DNA of 64,000 nt from Selaginella moellendorffii. Lineage: Eukaryota > Streptophyta > Lycopodiopsida > Selaginellales > Selaginellaceae. The stretch covers positions 1-64,000 of the forward strand of contig NW_003314415.1 in the NCBI RefSeq assembly GCF_000143415.4, given 5' to 3'. The notes below the pieces were generated by a model, which was given only the letters and a program-made list of their open reading frames with translations, was not told the origin of the DNA and did not search any database. Of this stretch, positions 1 to 10,063 are shown piece after piece (the first letter of the stretch is position 1; each line of letters begins with the position of its first letter). The position numbers were made by a program, and so were the translations under genes.

Positions 1-235
1 ACAAGCTTCTCTCTCTTAGCATGCGGGATGCATCAATACAGGCGTACAAACCAATCCTGGACTCCAGCACCTTCTTCTTGGAAGTCTCGTCGGCGATTCT
101 CATCTTGCCAAGGAACCACTTGTCGATTTTGAGGCTGATTGATTGGAATTCCGGGTGGCAAGCAAATGGAATGTTGTTGGGAAGCAGCGGAAGCTCGAAA
201 TGAGTGACACTTGAAATTCTGAAAAGATCTTTCAT
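1..235 (-). pseudogene. MTPSL terpene synthase-like gene, 5' fragment with frameshifts, cut by window edge
   Basis: Read on the minus strand from an ATG at 235, this stretch closely matches the N-terminus of the intact MTPSL protein at 7104: both contain THFELP, LPNNIPFA, a SxxIDxW segment and a GLYAC block. The frame then fails. Between about 12 and 40 the copy carries two single-base insertions relative to the intact gene (after the GLYAC codons and in the following proline codon). Read straight on, the conserved REKL segment is lost and only recovered by changing frame. The rest lies outside the window. A good TATA box sits about 50 bp upstream, so the promoter may outlive the coding frame. 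Alternatively, a small intron could hide the shift, but no GT-AG pair fits there. Pseudogene status is likely but rests on a short region next to the edge. Confidence 0.7.
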
Positions 236-283
236 TTTTTTTTTTCCCTTAGAAGGAGCCTGTGGATTTGGAGTTCGCTACTG

Positions 284-291
284 CTTATATA
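284..291 (-). promoter_or_regulatory. TATA box of the broken MTPSL gene
   Basis: On the minus strand this reads TATATAAG, 49 bp upstream of the ATG at 235. The spacing allows a short 5' leader. Assignment is by sequence and position only. Confidence 0.5.
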
Positions 292-536
292 CTGCCAATT
301 CTGCATGTCGAAACACCACGAGCTTTGAAAACCGGCAGATGTAGTACATAAACCACGCGTTCTTGTGTCCGGACGCCCACCATGTCCTAAACATTGGTTT
401 ACGAGAACTAAAAACTTCTTGAATGGTTTAGTTTATGTATTTTGTTAAAAGGAGAAAGAGAAGAGACATTCTCTTTGACAAATTTCAAGGATCTTGGTAG
501 GGGAACTGTGGATGCTCAATCTGGAAGTCTATTTTA

Positions 537-3382
537 ATGGGAGTGGACATAGCGTCCAGCGCCGTCCTATTCCCTTCGCACCTCTACAAACCCAGGTATG
601 TCTCTTCCTCGAGAAGAAAAAGAAGTGCTTCTTCTGCAATGAAGAAGAGGGCTCTAGTTTTCATTGCTAGTGCCAGCACCGAGCTCCAATCCGCCGCGAC
701 CCAGAATGGCAGCCTCGTCGATGACCTTGCTGCCGTGCCGAGCTGCCCCACTCCCGATTTCTCCCGGGGTGTGGGAACTCACGTCACTTTGCTCAACCCG
801 CTAAAGGTGCTGGTGCCACCCAGCGCTCGCGTTCCACACAGAAGATCTCTCCTCGTTTACGTTCCAGGAATGGATTGCACGGGCCAGGGGATTCGACCGC
901 AGTTGCCATCTCTCGTCGCTGCCGGGTACGTGAAGTTTTTGTGTTTAGAATCACGACTAGACTAAAGTTTCGCCATTGCAGCCACGACATAAGATGTGTA
1001 TACATCCCGAGCAGCAACAGATCAGGGTGGTCGTCACTCACGGCCACGCTCGCTCCTCTCTTGAGACACGAGGCCAAAGGTTACGAGCAAGTAATTCTGG
1101 TTGGCGAGTCTTTTGGAGGGCGTTTGGCTTTGCATTTGGCTAGAGCGGCAGGCGATGTTGTGTCTCGTCTCGTTTTGGTATGTCGAGCAGAAGAAAAGAA
1201 AAGTTTTTTTTTGATTCTCATGTTTTCCCAGTGTGTTATCACAGGTGAATCCTTCCACGAACTTGGCACAAAGCAACAAGCTTGCCAGCATTGTTGGTCA
1301 CACTGGCATTCTCGCGCTCTTTCCGGAGCCTCTCTACGAGTTTGCTCAGGTAAAGTAAAGTCGACGCTCCACCAAGTTCTTTCAGAAACCATGGCTTTGT
1401 TCTCTGTTTGCAGGACATTCTCCTGCCTTTGATGGTGAAGAGAAACCGTGTTTCGTCCACAGACGACGACCTTCTTTCGCCCATAGACTTCGTTCCTGCC
1501 GAGTGTGCTGCGTTTCGTTTATCCATGCTTAACGATCAAGCGGAGCTTTCAGATGGCGAGCTTCGATCCATCCAGATGCCCACGCTGATTGTGAGTGACT
1601 TTTATGATTCAAGCTCATGTTTCCATCAAATCTTGCTTGACTGGCAGCTATCCTCGGCAAAGGATCGAATGTTAGCGTCGCTAGCCGAGGGTATCCGGCT
1701 CCAAAGTCTCATTCCAAACTCCAAGAGGGTCATTCTTCCAGACAGGTAAAACCTACTGGATCATTTTACGGCTTTTACCAACACCTTTCTTACTCAGTGG
1801 ACATATGGCTTTGCTCGAGGATTGCATAGACTTGGCTGAGATCATGGATGATCACGGTTTTCATCATCCTAATGCATCCCACGATCAGCCAAATGACGCT
1901 GTTCCAGATGAGACGATGGATCAACTTGGCGATATACTCGGTCCATGGCGTGTAAGTTATTAAGAGCTAGCAAAATGCTACTAATTTCTTTCTTTGTAGT
2001 TCTTGACGTCTCCATTCATCTCCGGGGCTGACAACTTGCCTTCTCCTTCTCTCTTGGTATGTTGTTTCAAATGCCAGTTAGTTTCTCACGGTGGCGGTGA
2101 GTTTTTAGCGTGGAAGACCCGTGCTGTTTGTCGGAAACCACACAATATTTGGTGTATATGATTCAGCAGTTCTTGTTCACGAGGTATTTTGTTTTCCTGG
2201 TAGCAAACACTATTCTTGACATTGTGCTACTAGCTGTTTCTCCGGGGGTTCAAGTGCCGCACTCTCGCTCATCCTGGTCATTGGATGTCTGCAGTGGGAA
2301 CTTTTTTCGAAAAGTAAGGCCTTCCAAATAGCTACAGCTCTGAAAATCGTTCTTACAGATATGGCTGTGTTAAAGCCAACAAGTTCGAAGCTTACAGAGT
2401 CCTCAAGGTTTGCGTGGTAAAAACTGCATGATATGATCTTCGGGATATTTATGTGTAGGAAGGGCAGCACGTACTTTTGTTCCCGGGTGGTGCAAGAGAA
2501 GTCTGCAAGCGTAAGGTGAGGTATCATAGTTTTTTGACCATTTTGATATTCATCTCTGGCAACAGCAGGGGGAAGAATACAAACTCTTTTGGAAACCCAC
2601 TACTGATTTTGTTCGAATGGCTATCCGTCTCAATGCGATCATCGTTCCATTTGGTGCTTTAGGTGGCGACGAAGCGTGAGTAAAATTCTAGAGAGGATTT
2701 AATGCTAGAAGCTTTAAATTGTTCCTTTTGTTTTGGTTGCAGATTTAAAGTATTTATGGACTCAAACGATATTTTACAGTCGCCATTGAGTAACGTTGTT
2801 AGGCAAGTGTACACAGCACTTAACCTGGATATTGAGAGTGTTCATCCCATCAGCACATTTCCTTTCACAAATCTTCCCAGGTAGAGCTCTCTCTTTGGTT
2901 GGTTCTTCACATTTCGTTTTATTTTTATGAAGTGCAATTCCTTTCCCTTATTATTTAAAGAGAATCTACTTCCACTTTGCCGAACCTGTGGATACTTCTC
3001 GAGTGGATTTTGACATTGGCGATCGAGAAAAGGTGAAACCCTCAATGATTATTATTTTCCACTGACCTGTTTATTATTTTGTTTTCCAACAGTGTCGAGA
3101 ATTATATAGTAAGTTCATGTGTCTAAAGATTTCTGTCCCTAAAGTGTGTTACATGCAGTGCTGATGAAAGAGAGAGTTGAAAAGAGCATTGATCTGCTAA
3201 AACAAGTGCGCAAGAATGATCCAGTATGCATCATCAACCCTTTTATTTCTATACATCTGTGTCGTTTCTAATTGATTCTCATGTTCATACTGCAGGAGCA
3301 AGAGCTGCAAGAAAGGATGGTAGCCAGACTGAAAAGAGTTTTACCAGCTGCACGAAGGCGTACCTCCTCTTCTTTAGCGTAG
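537..3382 (+). CDS. PES: Phytyl ester synthase-like protein (alpha/beta hydrolase plus acyltransferase), plastid
   Basis: This multi-exon gene encodes a homologue of the Arabidopsis PES1/PES2 family, which esterifies phytol and acylates diacylglycerol in plastid plastoglobules. The N-terminus has a Ser/Arg-rich transit-like segment, followed by VYVPGMDCTGQGIRPQLPSL, the start of an alpha/beta hydrolase domain. The nucleophile elbow GESFGG is encoded near 1105. The second half is an LPLAT-type acyltransferase: VGNHTIFGVYD near 2125, LRGFKC and LAHPGHW near 2250, and LFPGGARE near 2480. The last exons encode a charged tail (LMKERVEKSIDLLKQVRK) ending in SSSLA and a TAG at 3380-3382. Introns are about 50-70 nt with GT-AG ends. 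The ATG at 537 is the first in frame. A decayed copy of the final exon lies at 6834-6945. Function follows from the family; exon joins were read by eye. Confidence 0.85.
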
Positions 3383-4014
3383 TCAGCTTTGTAAGATGGC
3401 AAATGTCCAAGCTGAAGATGTACCTTTCCGAGCACTGCCATTTGGTGATTCCTGGGCTGATTGCTTCTCCCTTGGCCAGCAGCAAGAAAATGGTGATCGA
3501 TCTCAATGTATTTACCACACTGCTACCATGGCCCAGAGATTTTTTTATTGAAGTCCTGGAGATTCATGGACAAACGAAGACACCTCAGAGGATCAAAGAG
3601 ATCCTGGAGTTTTCGGCAATTTAACGCGAAGAAAGTATGGTACTAGTCCTTTTGCTGCGATCGTTTGGTGGTTTCCTCCTCGCATTGAATTGTCCCAAAC
3701 GACACCTCGCGTCCTTCTTTTTAGACTTCCCCAGAAAGCGATTTGTTCTATAAAAAGCTTAGTTGAATGTCCGAGAGCGTGCGAATTCTATCTCGAATCG
3801 GAACTTATTCCTGGAACCAAAAGTCTGTCAGTGAAAGAGATGGACGCTTTCTCGATCGAAGCTTTGTTCTTCTTTGTATGCCAGCTGTTCCATTGGAACA
3901 TTAAAACATTAGCAAAACGTGGAAAGCTTTTGAGTTGAGGCTTCACAATCTTTGAAGCGCATCAAACTCGAAAACCACAGCTCACCAGCTCACTTGCGAG
4001 CTGTCATCAAAACT

Positions 4015-4059
4015 TGTAAACATCCTCGGAATAAGCTGTGAGAAAAGCCGCAAACAAGC

Positions 4060-4111
<52 letters not shown>

Positions 4112-4155
4112 GTAAACATCCTCGGAATAAGCTGTGAGAAAAGCCGCAAACAAGC

Positions 4156-4188
<33 letters not shown>

Positions 4189-4239
4189 TGTAAACATCCT
4201 CGGAATAAGCTGTGAGAAAAGCGGCAAACAAGCAAAATC
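4015..4239. repeat. Compound minisatellite, three copies, with (CT)n tracts
   Basis: A roughly 50-bp unit starting TGTAAACATCCTCGGAATAA and ending CAAGCAAAAT occurs three times. The first two copies are followed by CT dinucleotide runs of about 48 and 28 bp. The third is followed by ATCTCTTTTG and leads into the TG/AG run. The corresponding place in the right arm (61640-61735) has only two units and much shorter runs. Confidence 0.9.
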
Positions 4240-4244
4240 AATCT

Positions 4245-4248
<4 letters not shown>

Positions 4249-4304
<56 letters not shown>
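4249..4304. repeat. (TG)n(AG)n compound microsatellite
   Basis: A TG run of about 27 bp is directly followed by an AG run of about 29 bp. This is simple sequence within the left inverted-repeat arm. The right arm has short CT and CA runs at the same place (about 61565-61612). Confidence 0.9.
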
Positions 4305-4306
<2 letters not shown>

Positions 4307-4977
4307 TTGTGTGCTCTGCTCCATTATCAGGAACACGCGTTGATCCCAAAGGCTCACACCCACGCTGTTTGGAACTGAGCATTTCGCCCAACCTTGTCGA
4401 GCGATTTCGATCGACCCGACCTGGAAAAACATAAATGCAACTGTTAAGAGGCACTGTCCACTAGCCCGTATTAAGATTAAGTGGATAACTTAGCAGCCGC
4501 GTAGTAGTCGAAAGGCTTATACGCACGGTCCAAGCAGCGGGCAGCTTCCAAGTAAACCCAGAGTGTTGTTTGCTAGCTCCTCCACAGCCTTGGATCTTCC
4601 ATCCCAGTTTGGATACTCGGCTCTTGTTTTATGTCCGCGAGCATGTCAAGGTGGCTCTCTGCGACAAGGTTTTTTATATGGGCACCGCTTTTTTACATGA
4701 TTAATGAGACAAAAGCGATTTACCGTGAGTTTTTCTAGGTGACGCAGAAGGTCGCAAGCGATTCCGTCCAGCAGTTTTTCTGTGGTTTAGTTTCACAGGA
4801 CAAGAAACGAAAAAGGAAGCATGAGAAGCTGTTTCTATGCAAGAAGGCTTTTGAAGCATGTATCACATCCTACTTAGTGTGGCTAGTAATTTTTTCAGGA
4901 AGTCATGGTTGATGCAAAATGCAGGCTTAGTATAATTTAAAAAATCATATAGAATATTCTATTAGCCAGAAACTATT

Positions 4978-5870
4978 GCCACTGGCATGACAATCGGAGC
5001 TGATACGTTGATGTCCCTGTCCCAAGGAGTCGGCTCCCTGTATTGGAGGGGATCATTGATTTAAGCGCAGTTCCAGATACAGACAGTTCATGCAAGGGGA
5101 TGACTCCGTCCTTGGCAGCTGCCATGGCTTCCACCACATTTTTCCAGTCCTCACTCCTCCGTAGCGCTGTCGCAGCAGCAGAATGGCTCCCCCGAAGTGT
5201 GCATAAATGTCATCCCAAATCGCAAACACCTCCGCTTCAGCCTCACGAACTCTTTGGCCTCCTCTTCGTTTAAGTGGCCAACACTTAGCTGATTTTATGA
5301 CCACGGATGCTATCCTACCATTCCTTCAAGTTCTCTAATGAACCGAAAACCACGTTCGCCACATTCGTCTGCTTAGAGATCCGCACCAGGAACTTCAGTA
5401 GGGCATCCAGCTAGCCAGCTTCGTCGATGAAGATCGTGGGAAATCCATTGAAGAAAGCCGACTGGTGCTTTAGCAGAGCGGACATGTAGCCCTCGAAAGC
5501 ATGTCGATGGAATCCTGCTCTTTCCCGCAAAAGTTGAGCGAACTCCAGGGAGTCTTCAGCGAGATCTTCTCCACGGAGACTTCGAGATCCCAAGCCCTTC
5601 GCATCTGCTTTTACTTTGAGCTGAAGAGACTTTGCAAGACTGTCAGCCAAGTTTATCTGAAACTGTGCGGGATTCGTGTTGCTCCTCACCCGCATGTCGA
5701 CATAGGCTGGAACACGCCGGCACACTGCCTAGAGTAGAACTGCCTAGAGTAGAACTCGCGAAGAAAGCGCCGATTTGCCCGAGTCCCTTGGCCCCGTCAG
5801 AAAAACGATCTGACCCGGATCCCAGAGCACTCAGCTTTTCGATTAAAGAACTTCCCAGCAAACAGATCTG
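4978..5870 (-). pseudogene. Broken P-loop NTPase (archaeal-ATPase/STAND-like), left copy
   Basis: Read on the minus strand, the remnant starts near VPDLFAGKFFNR and has an intact Walker A motif, GPRDSGKS, at 5771-5794, preceded by IVFLT and followed by ALLREFYSRQ. A 15-bp tandem duplication (5725-5754) repeats FYSRQ. A 10-bp deletion relative to the right copy then shifts the frame. Downstream, another frame continues with VPAYVDMRVRSN, LADSLAKSLQLK, and a Walker B-like FPTIFIDEAG ending at an in-frame stop. Later parts (NVANVVF, AEVFAIWDDIYAH, GGAILLL) are cut by further stops. The motif order resembles the ATPase_2/STAND group of AAA-related NTPases. Family placement is inference; the breaks are directly visible. 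The function of the parent protein is unknown. Confidence 0.65.
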
Positions 5871-6399
5871 GCACTGAGGAGAAGATGAATGGAAAATTCA
5901 GATTTCGAGAACATTAAGTTTTGACCCATTCAAATTCAGATTTTGACCCAGATAGTTGCATAATACTGTTGAAAAGAATTGAATTTATGATATAGATTGA
6001 CTGCAACAACGTCAACGATTCAGCGGTTCGAGTGCTGCTTGTGGAACGCTTCGCCTCGGGGCACCACGTCGTCTCTAACATCGTGAAGCTCAAGGACGGA
6101 CTGGAAAATTGCAGCGATCATAGGAGCCTCCAGGACCTGTCAACTAGGATCATATGTCCTGACTCTGACGAAGCAAGAGCAGTACAAACTTCCAGGGAAG
6201 CTTGTATCTGATTGTCTTTGCGTGTTTTCTGATTGTATTGCAGCAGTGCAAATATCTTCCATAGAACTTTGCCAATCTAAAGTAGGTAATGCATAGCTTT
6301 CCATCCTAAAATGAACTATCTCGCATCTTGGTATTGCCTCTCATGATTCTACTTAATAGTTGAAAGGTACACTAGCAAACAAATATTTCATTCGGTTTT

Positions 6400-6660
6400 G
6401 GCTAATCAGTTAATTATGCGAATTCGTTCTTTGTCTTGAGAGGTGACAAGCAAAACTTTGATTTTTAAAATGTGAAAGGCACAAAATAAGTTCTTTCCAA
6501 AAGCTCCTCCTTCGTCATGCATGGCATCCACTGCAGCCCCATGGCAAATTATCCTTCTCATCCTACCTCCTGGAAAGAATATAATATGGAAAATCAGGTG
6601 AGAAGTAATCACAAAACAAACTCATGGAGATGGAGTTCCTTGGCCTGGTTGGTGAGCAAG
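6400..6660 (-). pseudogene. Partial copy of the unrecognised gene at 12466-13524
   Basis: On the minus strand this segment matches part of the gene around 12840-13100. Shared strings include TTTTTAAAATG, TTTCCAAAAGCTC, CACTGCAG, CCTCCTGGAAGAA and TTGGAGATGGA-like sequence in the same order. The frame equivalent to WGERDRIFYGAAV is degraded and the flanking exons are missing, so it cannot encode the parent protein. It lies next to a piece of the phytyl ester synthase gene (6834-6945), so two gene scraps sit side by side. Confidence 0.6.
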
Positions 6661-6833
6661 TGTCGAGATATATAGAAGTCTGGAAGGTTTTATTGGTACA
6701 CAACGTACCCATTGGGATCATGATCATGGAATCTGGTATACTCCCAATCGAGATCTATGTGTGGAGGATGCCCCATGACAGCATTGACAGAGTAAAATAA
6801 AAATCAAGAGGAGGGGCTCCGGTATCTGTGTTC

Positions 6834-6945
6834 ACCCTTTCTTCTCTACAGATTTGTGTCGTTTATGATTGATTCCCATGTTCATACTGCAGGAGCGATC
6901 AGAGCTGCAGGACAGGATGGTCGAGAGTTTTACAGCGCCCAAGGT
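6834..6945 (+). pseudogene. Decayed copy of the last intron/exon of the phytyl ester synthase gene
   Basis: The segment around GTGTCGTTTATGATTGATTC, CATGTTCATACTGCAGGAGC and the following exon bases repeats 3245-3350, including the branch region, the CAG acceptor and the start of the last exon (parent EQELQERMVARLKR). Internal indels remove the proper frame and the stop region is lost. No other exon of the parent gene is present, so this is a small duplicated scrap. Confidence 0.7.
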
Positions 6946-7103
6946 GGGGATGTGTATAGATAAACTTTTTGTTACCAGCGCCCAGCTGGAGGCATGGTGC
7001 CAAGCTGTAAAACATCAATTCTTCATAGTAACCACATGTTGCTAGCAAGTTACTTCACCCCCCTGGTTCCATCTTTCTCGTAGCATCAAAGAGGAGCATA
7101 GAA

Positions 7104-8174
7104 ATGGAGGCCACTTTGATCTCCAAATTCTCCACTGTCACGCACTTCGAGCTTCCGCAGCTTCCCAACAACATCCCGTTCGCCTACCACCCGCAATCCG
7201 CGACGATCAGTCCCCAGATCGACGAGTGGATGCTTCGCAAGATGAAGATCACTGACCAGAGTGTGAGGAAGAAGATGATCCACTCCAAGATCGGACTGTA
7301 CGCCTGTATGATGTATCCCAATGCCGAGAGGGAGAAGCTCGTCCTGGCCGGTAAGAATCTCTGGGCCCTCCTCCTCATCGACGATTTGCTCGAATCCAGC
7401 AGCAAGGAAGAGATGCCTCGGCTCAACACCACCATCACCAACCTTGGCAGTGGAAATTCCAGGGATGGAGCTATCCGGAATCCTGTGCTGCTTCTGTATA
7501 AAGAAGTTCTGGGAGAGCTTCGAGCTGCCATGGAGCCACCTTTGCTGGACCGCTACTTGCACTGCCTGGCAGCTTCACTCGAAGGTGTCCGGAAGCAAGT
7601 CCACCACCGAACCAGAAAGAGCGTCCCTGGACCGGAAGAATATAAGCTCACCCGTCGTGCCAATGGATTCATGGACATCCTCGGGGGCATCATGACCGAG
7701 TTCTGTATGGGAATCCGCCTCAACCAAGCTCAAATCCAGTCTCCAACCTTCCGGGAGCTCCTCAACTCTGTGTCTGATTACGTCATTCTCGTCAATGACC
7801 TGCTGTCCTTCCGGAAGGAGTTTTACGGAGGCGATTATCACGACAACTGGATCTCGGTTCTCTCGTACCATGGCCCCAGGGGGATCAGCTTTCAGGATGT
7901 GATTGACCAGCTGTGTGAGATGATCCAAGCAGAAGAGCACTCAATCCTGGCCTTGCAGAAGAAGATTGCCGACGAAGAAGGTTGCGACTCGGAGCTGACG
8001 AAATTCGCAAGTGAGCTTGCAATGGTTGCTTCCGGGAGCCTCGTGTGGTCGTATCTCTCTGGCCGTTACCATGGCTATGATAATCCACTGATCACTGGGG
8101 AGATTTTCAGTGGAACATGGCTGCTGCATCCCGTGGCCACCGTCGTCTTCCCATCCATCAAGGCTCGCCCCTGA
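7104..8174 (+). CDS. MTPSL: Microbial terpene synthase-like protein (MTPSL)
   Basis: This single open frame of 356 aa begins at an ATG 18 bp into a purine-rich leader. It has the hallmarks of a class I, microbial-type terpene cyclase: an Asp-rich motif LLIDDLLE (about residue 90) for Mg2+ binding, a canonical NSE motif NDLLSFRKE (about residue 231), and a C-terminal RY pair in SGRYHGY. Such enzymes ionise prenyl diphosphates (FPP or GPP) and usually make mono- or sesquiterpenes in the cytosol. Length is normal for the family and much shorter than typical plant terpene synthases, which carry extra alpha-helical domains. There is no plastid transit peptide. The product cannot be predicted. The family is thought to have entered non-seed plants from bacteria or fungi. 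A second, broken copy starts at 235. Confidence 0.93.
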   Translation: MEATLISKFSTVTHFELPQLPNNIPFAYHPQSATISPQIDEWMLRKMKITDQSVRKKMIHSKIGLYACMMYPNAEREKLVLAGKNLWALLLIDDLLESSSKEEMPRLNTTITNLGSGNSRDGAIRNPVLLLYKEVLGELRAAMEPPLLDRYLHCLAASLEGVRKQVHHRTRKSVPGPEEYKLTRRANGFMDILGGIMTEFCMGIRLNQAQIQSPTFRELLNSVSDYVILVNDLLSFRKEFYGGDYHDNWISVLSYHGPRGISFQDVIDQLCEMIQAEEHSILALQKKIADEEGCDSELTKFASELAMVASGSLVWSYLSGRYHGYDNPLITGEIFSGTWLLHPVATVVFPSIKARP

Positions 8175-8251
8175 GATACATTGCTGGGGCTCAAAGTTCC
8201 GGTTCCACCACCTAGAAGGTAAGATGTGTCAATCAAAGTAAACGAGCAAAC

Positions 8252-10063
8252 TTAATAATTTTTTTTGCTTACCAAAGGCCCTGGTGTGATCCTCCGTTGC
8301 TCCTCCAGCATTCCTACGCTACCGTAGATGTTAGCCATGAGCACAAACGCTGGAGTGTGGCTGGGATTTATCTTGAGCAGTGACTCAAAAGCATATCTTC
8401 CAGTTTTTACGTCTTTCCACTTCCCACAAGCTCCCAGGACCGTCATCCAAGTCACTAACGTTGGTTTGAAAGGCATGTTTTCGATCATCGCCAGTGCTTC
8501 CTCCAGATGATTTGCACGTCCCAAGAGATCGACCATGCAGTGATAGTGCTCGAGGCTTGGTGTGATGCCATGCTCGGAGAGCATCGCAAAGTACTGCTTC
8601 CCTCGTTGTACCAGACCACCATGGCTACACGCCGAGAGCACGCATAAGAATGTGACACTGTCAACCTGGATACACTCCTGTCGCATGCTCTTGAATGCAT
8701 GGAACACATCCTGGCTCCTCCCTTGGCAGCTATATCCTGCTATCAGAGCGCTCCAAGTGATGGAAGTTCTCGTTGGAAGCGAGTCGAAAACCTGTTCCAT
8801 GCCGCTGCTCCCACACTTCCCGTAAAAGTCGAGCAGTTGGCTCGATAGAAACTGATTGTCTTCTAGCCCGTTTCGATAAATCTCTGCATGGATGGACCTC
8901 CCAGAATCAAGAGCAGCCAGGTTGCCGCATGCGAGAAGAACAGCCACGTACGTCTGCGAATTCGGTGCACAGTTGCACGCTCTCATTTGCTGAAACAGCT
9001 TCAGAGCTGCGTCCGATTCACCGTTCTCTGCATACCCCTGAATCATCCCTGTCCAAGTTACTACGTCGTGTCCCGTCTTGATCCCGTCAAACACTGCTCT
9101 GGCGCTCGATAAGCTCCCACACCGCGCGTACATGTCTATGAGCGAGCTCGCCACGAACATGTCCGAATCAAAGCCAAGTTTTGCTGCTCGGGAGTGTAGA
9201 TGTGTTCCTTTCTCCAAGGACATGGGCTTCACAACGTTGCCATCATCGTGCTTGCCTTCTTCTTTCGTCGCTAGACGGCCGCAGGCAACGAAGAGAGCCA
9301 CGAAGGTTCGGGAGTTTGGCAGACAGCCCTTGGAGTCCATGAGCTGGAAAAGCTGCAAAGCCATCTCCGGCTCACCATTCTCTGCATAGCCCAGTATCAG
9401 TGCCGTCCATGAAACAACCGTAGGACTTACCATCTTGTCAAACACCTTGCGAGCATCCGCCAAGCTCCCACACTTGGCATACATATCGATCAAAGTGCTG
9501 GCCACGAACACGTCCTCGCAGTAGCCACTCTTCTCTGCTTGTTCGTGCAGCTTTGCTCCTCTTTCCAAGCTCTCGGCTTTGAGTAGCTTCCCGTCAATCT
9601 TCTTGCCGAGCTCTCTCGCTGCCGAGCTAGAACAGGCCATCATCGCAGCTACGAAAGTTCTCTCGTTGGGAGCGCACTGTTCTTCTTGCTGCATTCTCGA
9701 AAACTGCTGGAGGGCAAGCTCGTTCTCGCCATTGTCGACGTAGCCCATGATCAAGGACGTCCATGAGACAACGCTGTGGAGCTTCATCCCTTCGAAAACA
9801 CCGCGAGCATCGGCCATTCTCCCACACTTGCCATACATGCTCACAAGACTGTTCTCCACGTAAATGCTTCTCCCAGGCCCATGGACAAGGGCATCGCCAT
9901 GGATCTTTCTCCCGGTCTGGTGATCTCTCGTGCCAGTGCATGCCTTGAGCGCTGCCACAAAGATCCCTGTCGCTGCCTCTCTCTCGACGACCGCCTGTTC
10001 TTGCTGAGGAAGAAGAACTTGCCTGAAGAAACTCCCAGCGATCGTCAAGCTCCTCGCTCGCAT
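8252..10063 (-). CDS. PPR protein, PLS type, organelle RNA factor
   Basis: This intronless frame of about 603 aa is made almost entirely of pentatricopeptide repeats. Repeating units include SLVSMYGKCGRMADARGVF, VVSWTSLIMGYVDNGE, STLIDMYAKCGSLADARKVF and HYHCMVDLLGRANHLEEAL. The mixed P, L and S unit lengths are those of PLS proteins. It ends soon after YGSVGMLEEQRRI, in the E-motif region, so there is no DYW domain. PLS proteins bind plastid or mitochondrial transcripts and often specify C-to-U editing. The open frame extends upstream to a TTG, but the first ATG is at 10063. That start lies inside the last codons of the upstream PPR gene (19 bp overlap). Confidence 0.85.
   Translation of the reverse strand: MRARSLTIAGSFFRQVLLPQQEQAVVEREAATGIFVAALKACTGTRDHQTGRKIHGDALVHGPGRSIYVENSLVSMYGKCGRMADARGVFEGMKLHSVVSWTSLIMGYVDNGENELALQQFSRMQQEEQCAPNERTFVAAMMACSSSAARELGKKIDGKLLKAESLERGAKLHEQAEKSGYCEDVFVASTLIDMYAKCGSLADARKVFDKMVSPTVVSWTALILGYAENGEPEMALQLFQLMDSKGCLPNSRTFVALFVACGRLATKEEGKHDDGNVVKPMSLEKGTHLHSRAAKLGFDSDMFVASSLIDMYARCGSLSSARAVFDGIKTGHDVVTWTGMIQGYAENGESDAALKLFQQMRACNCAPNSQTYVAVLLACGNLAALDSGRSIHAEIYRNGLEDNQFLSSQLLDFYGKCGSSGMEQVFDSLPTRTSITWSALIAGYSCQGRSQDVFHAFKSMRQECIQVDSVTFLCVLSACSHGGLVQRGKQYFAMLSEHGITPSLEHYHCMVDLLGRANHLEEALAMIENMPFKPTLVTWMTVLGACGKWKDVKTGRYAFESLLKINPSHTPAFVLMANIYGSVGMLEEQRRITPGPLVSKKNY

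Larger units (their letters stand above)
3458..6099. repeat. Left arm of a ~2.6-3.0 kb inverted repeat (partner 59501-62452)
   Basis: From 3458 the sequence matches the reverse complement of the segment ending at 62452, and the match continues to about 6099, opposite 59501. Shared landmarks include the GGCCAGCAGCAAGAAAAT block (3475 / 62435), the AAACATCCTCGGAATAAGC minisatellite, the broken P-loop NTPase gene and the block CTTCGCCTCGGGGCACCACG near 6048. The arms differ by many substitutions and indels; the right arm is about 300 bp longer overall. This arm begins 75 bp after the phytyl ester synthase stop codon. Boundaries are good to about 20 bp. No terminal repeats or transposase gene were seen, so the origin could be segmental duplication or an unrecognised element. 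Confidence 0.85.

Noticed and set aside
4007-4454. Minus-strand frames with RERERE and SLSLSL runs.
   Set aside because: They are translations of CT/AG microsatellites, not genes.
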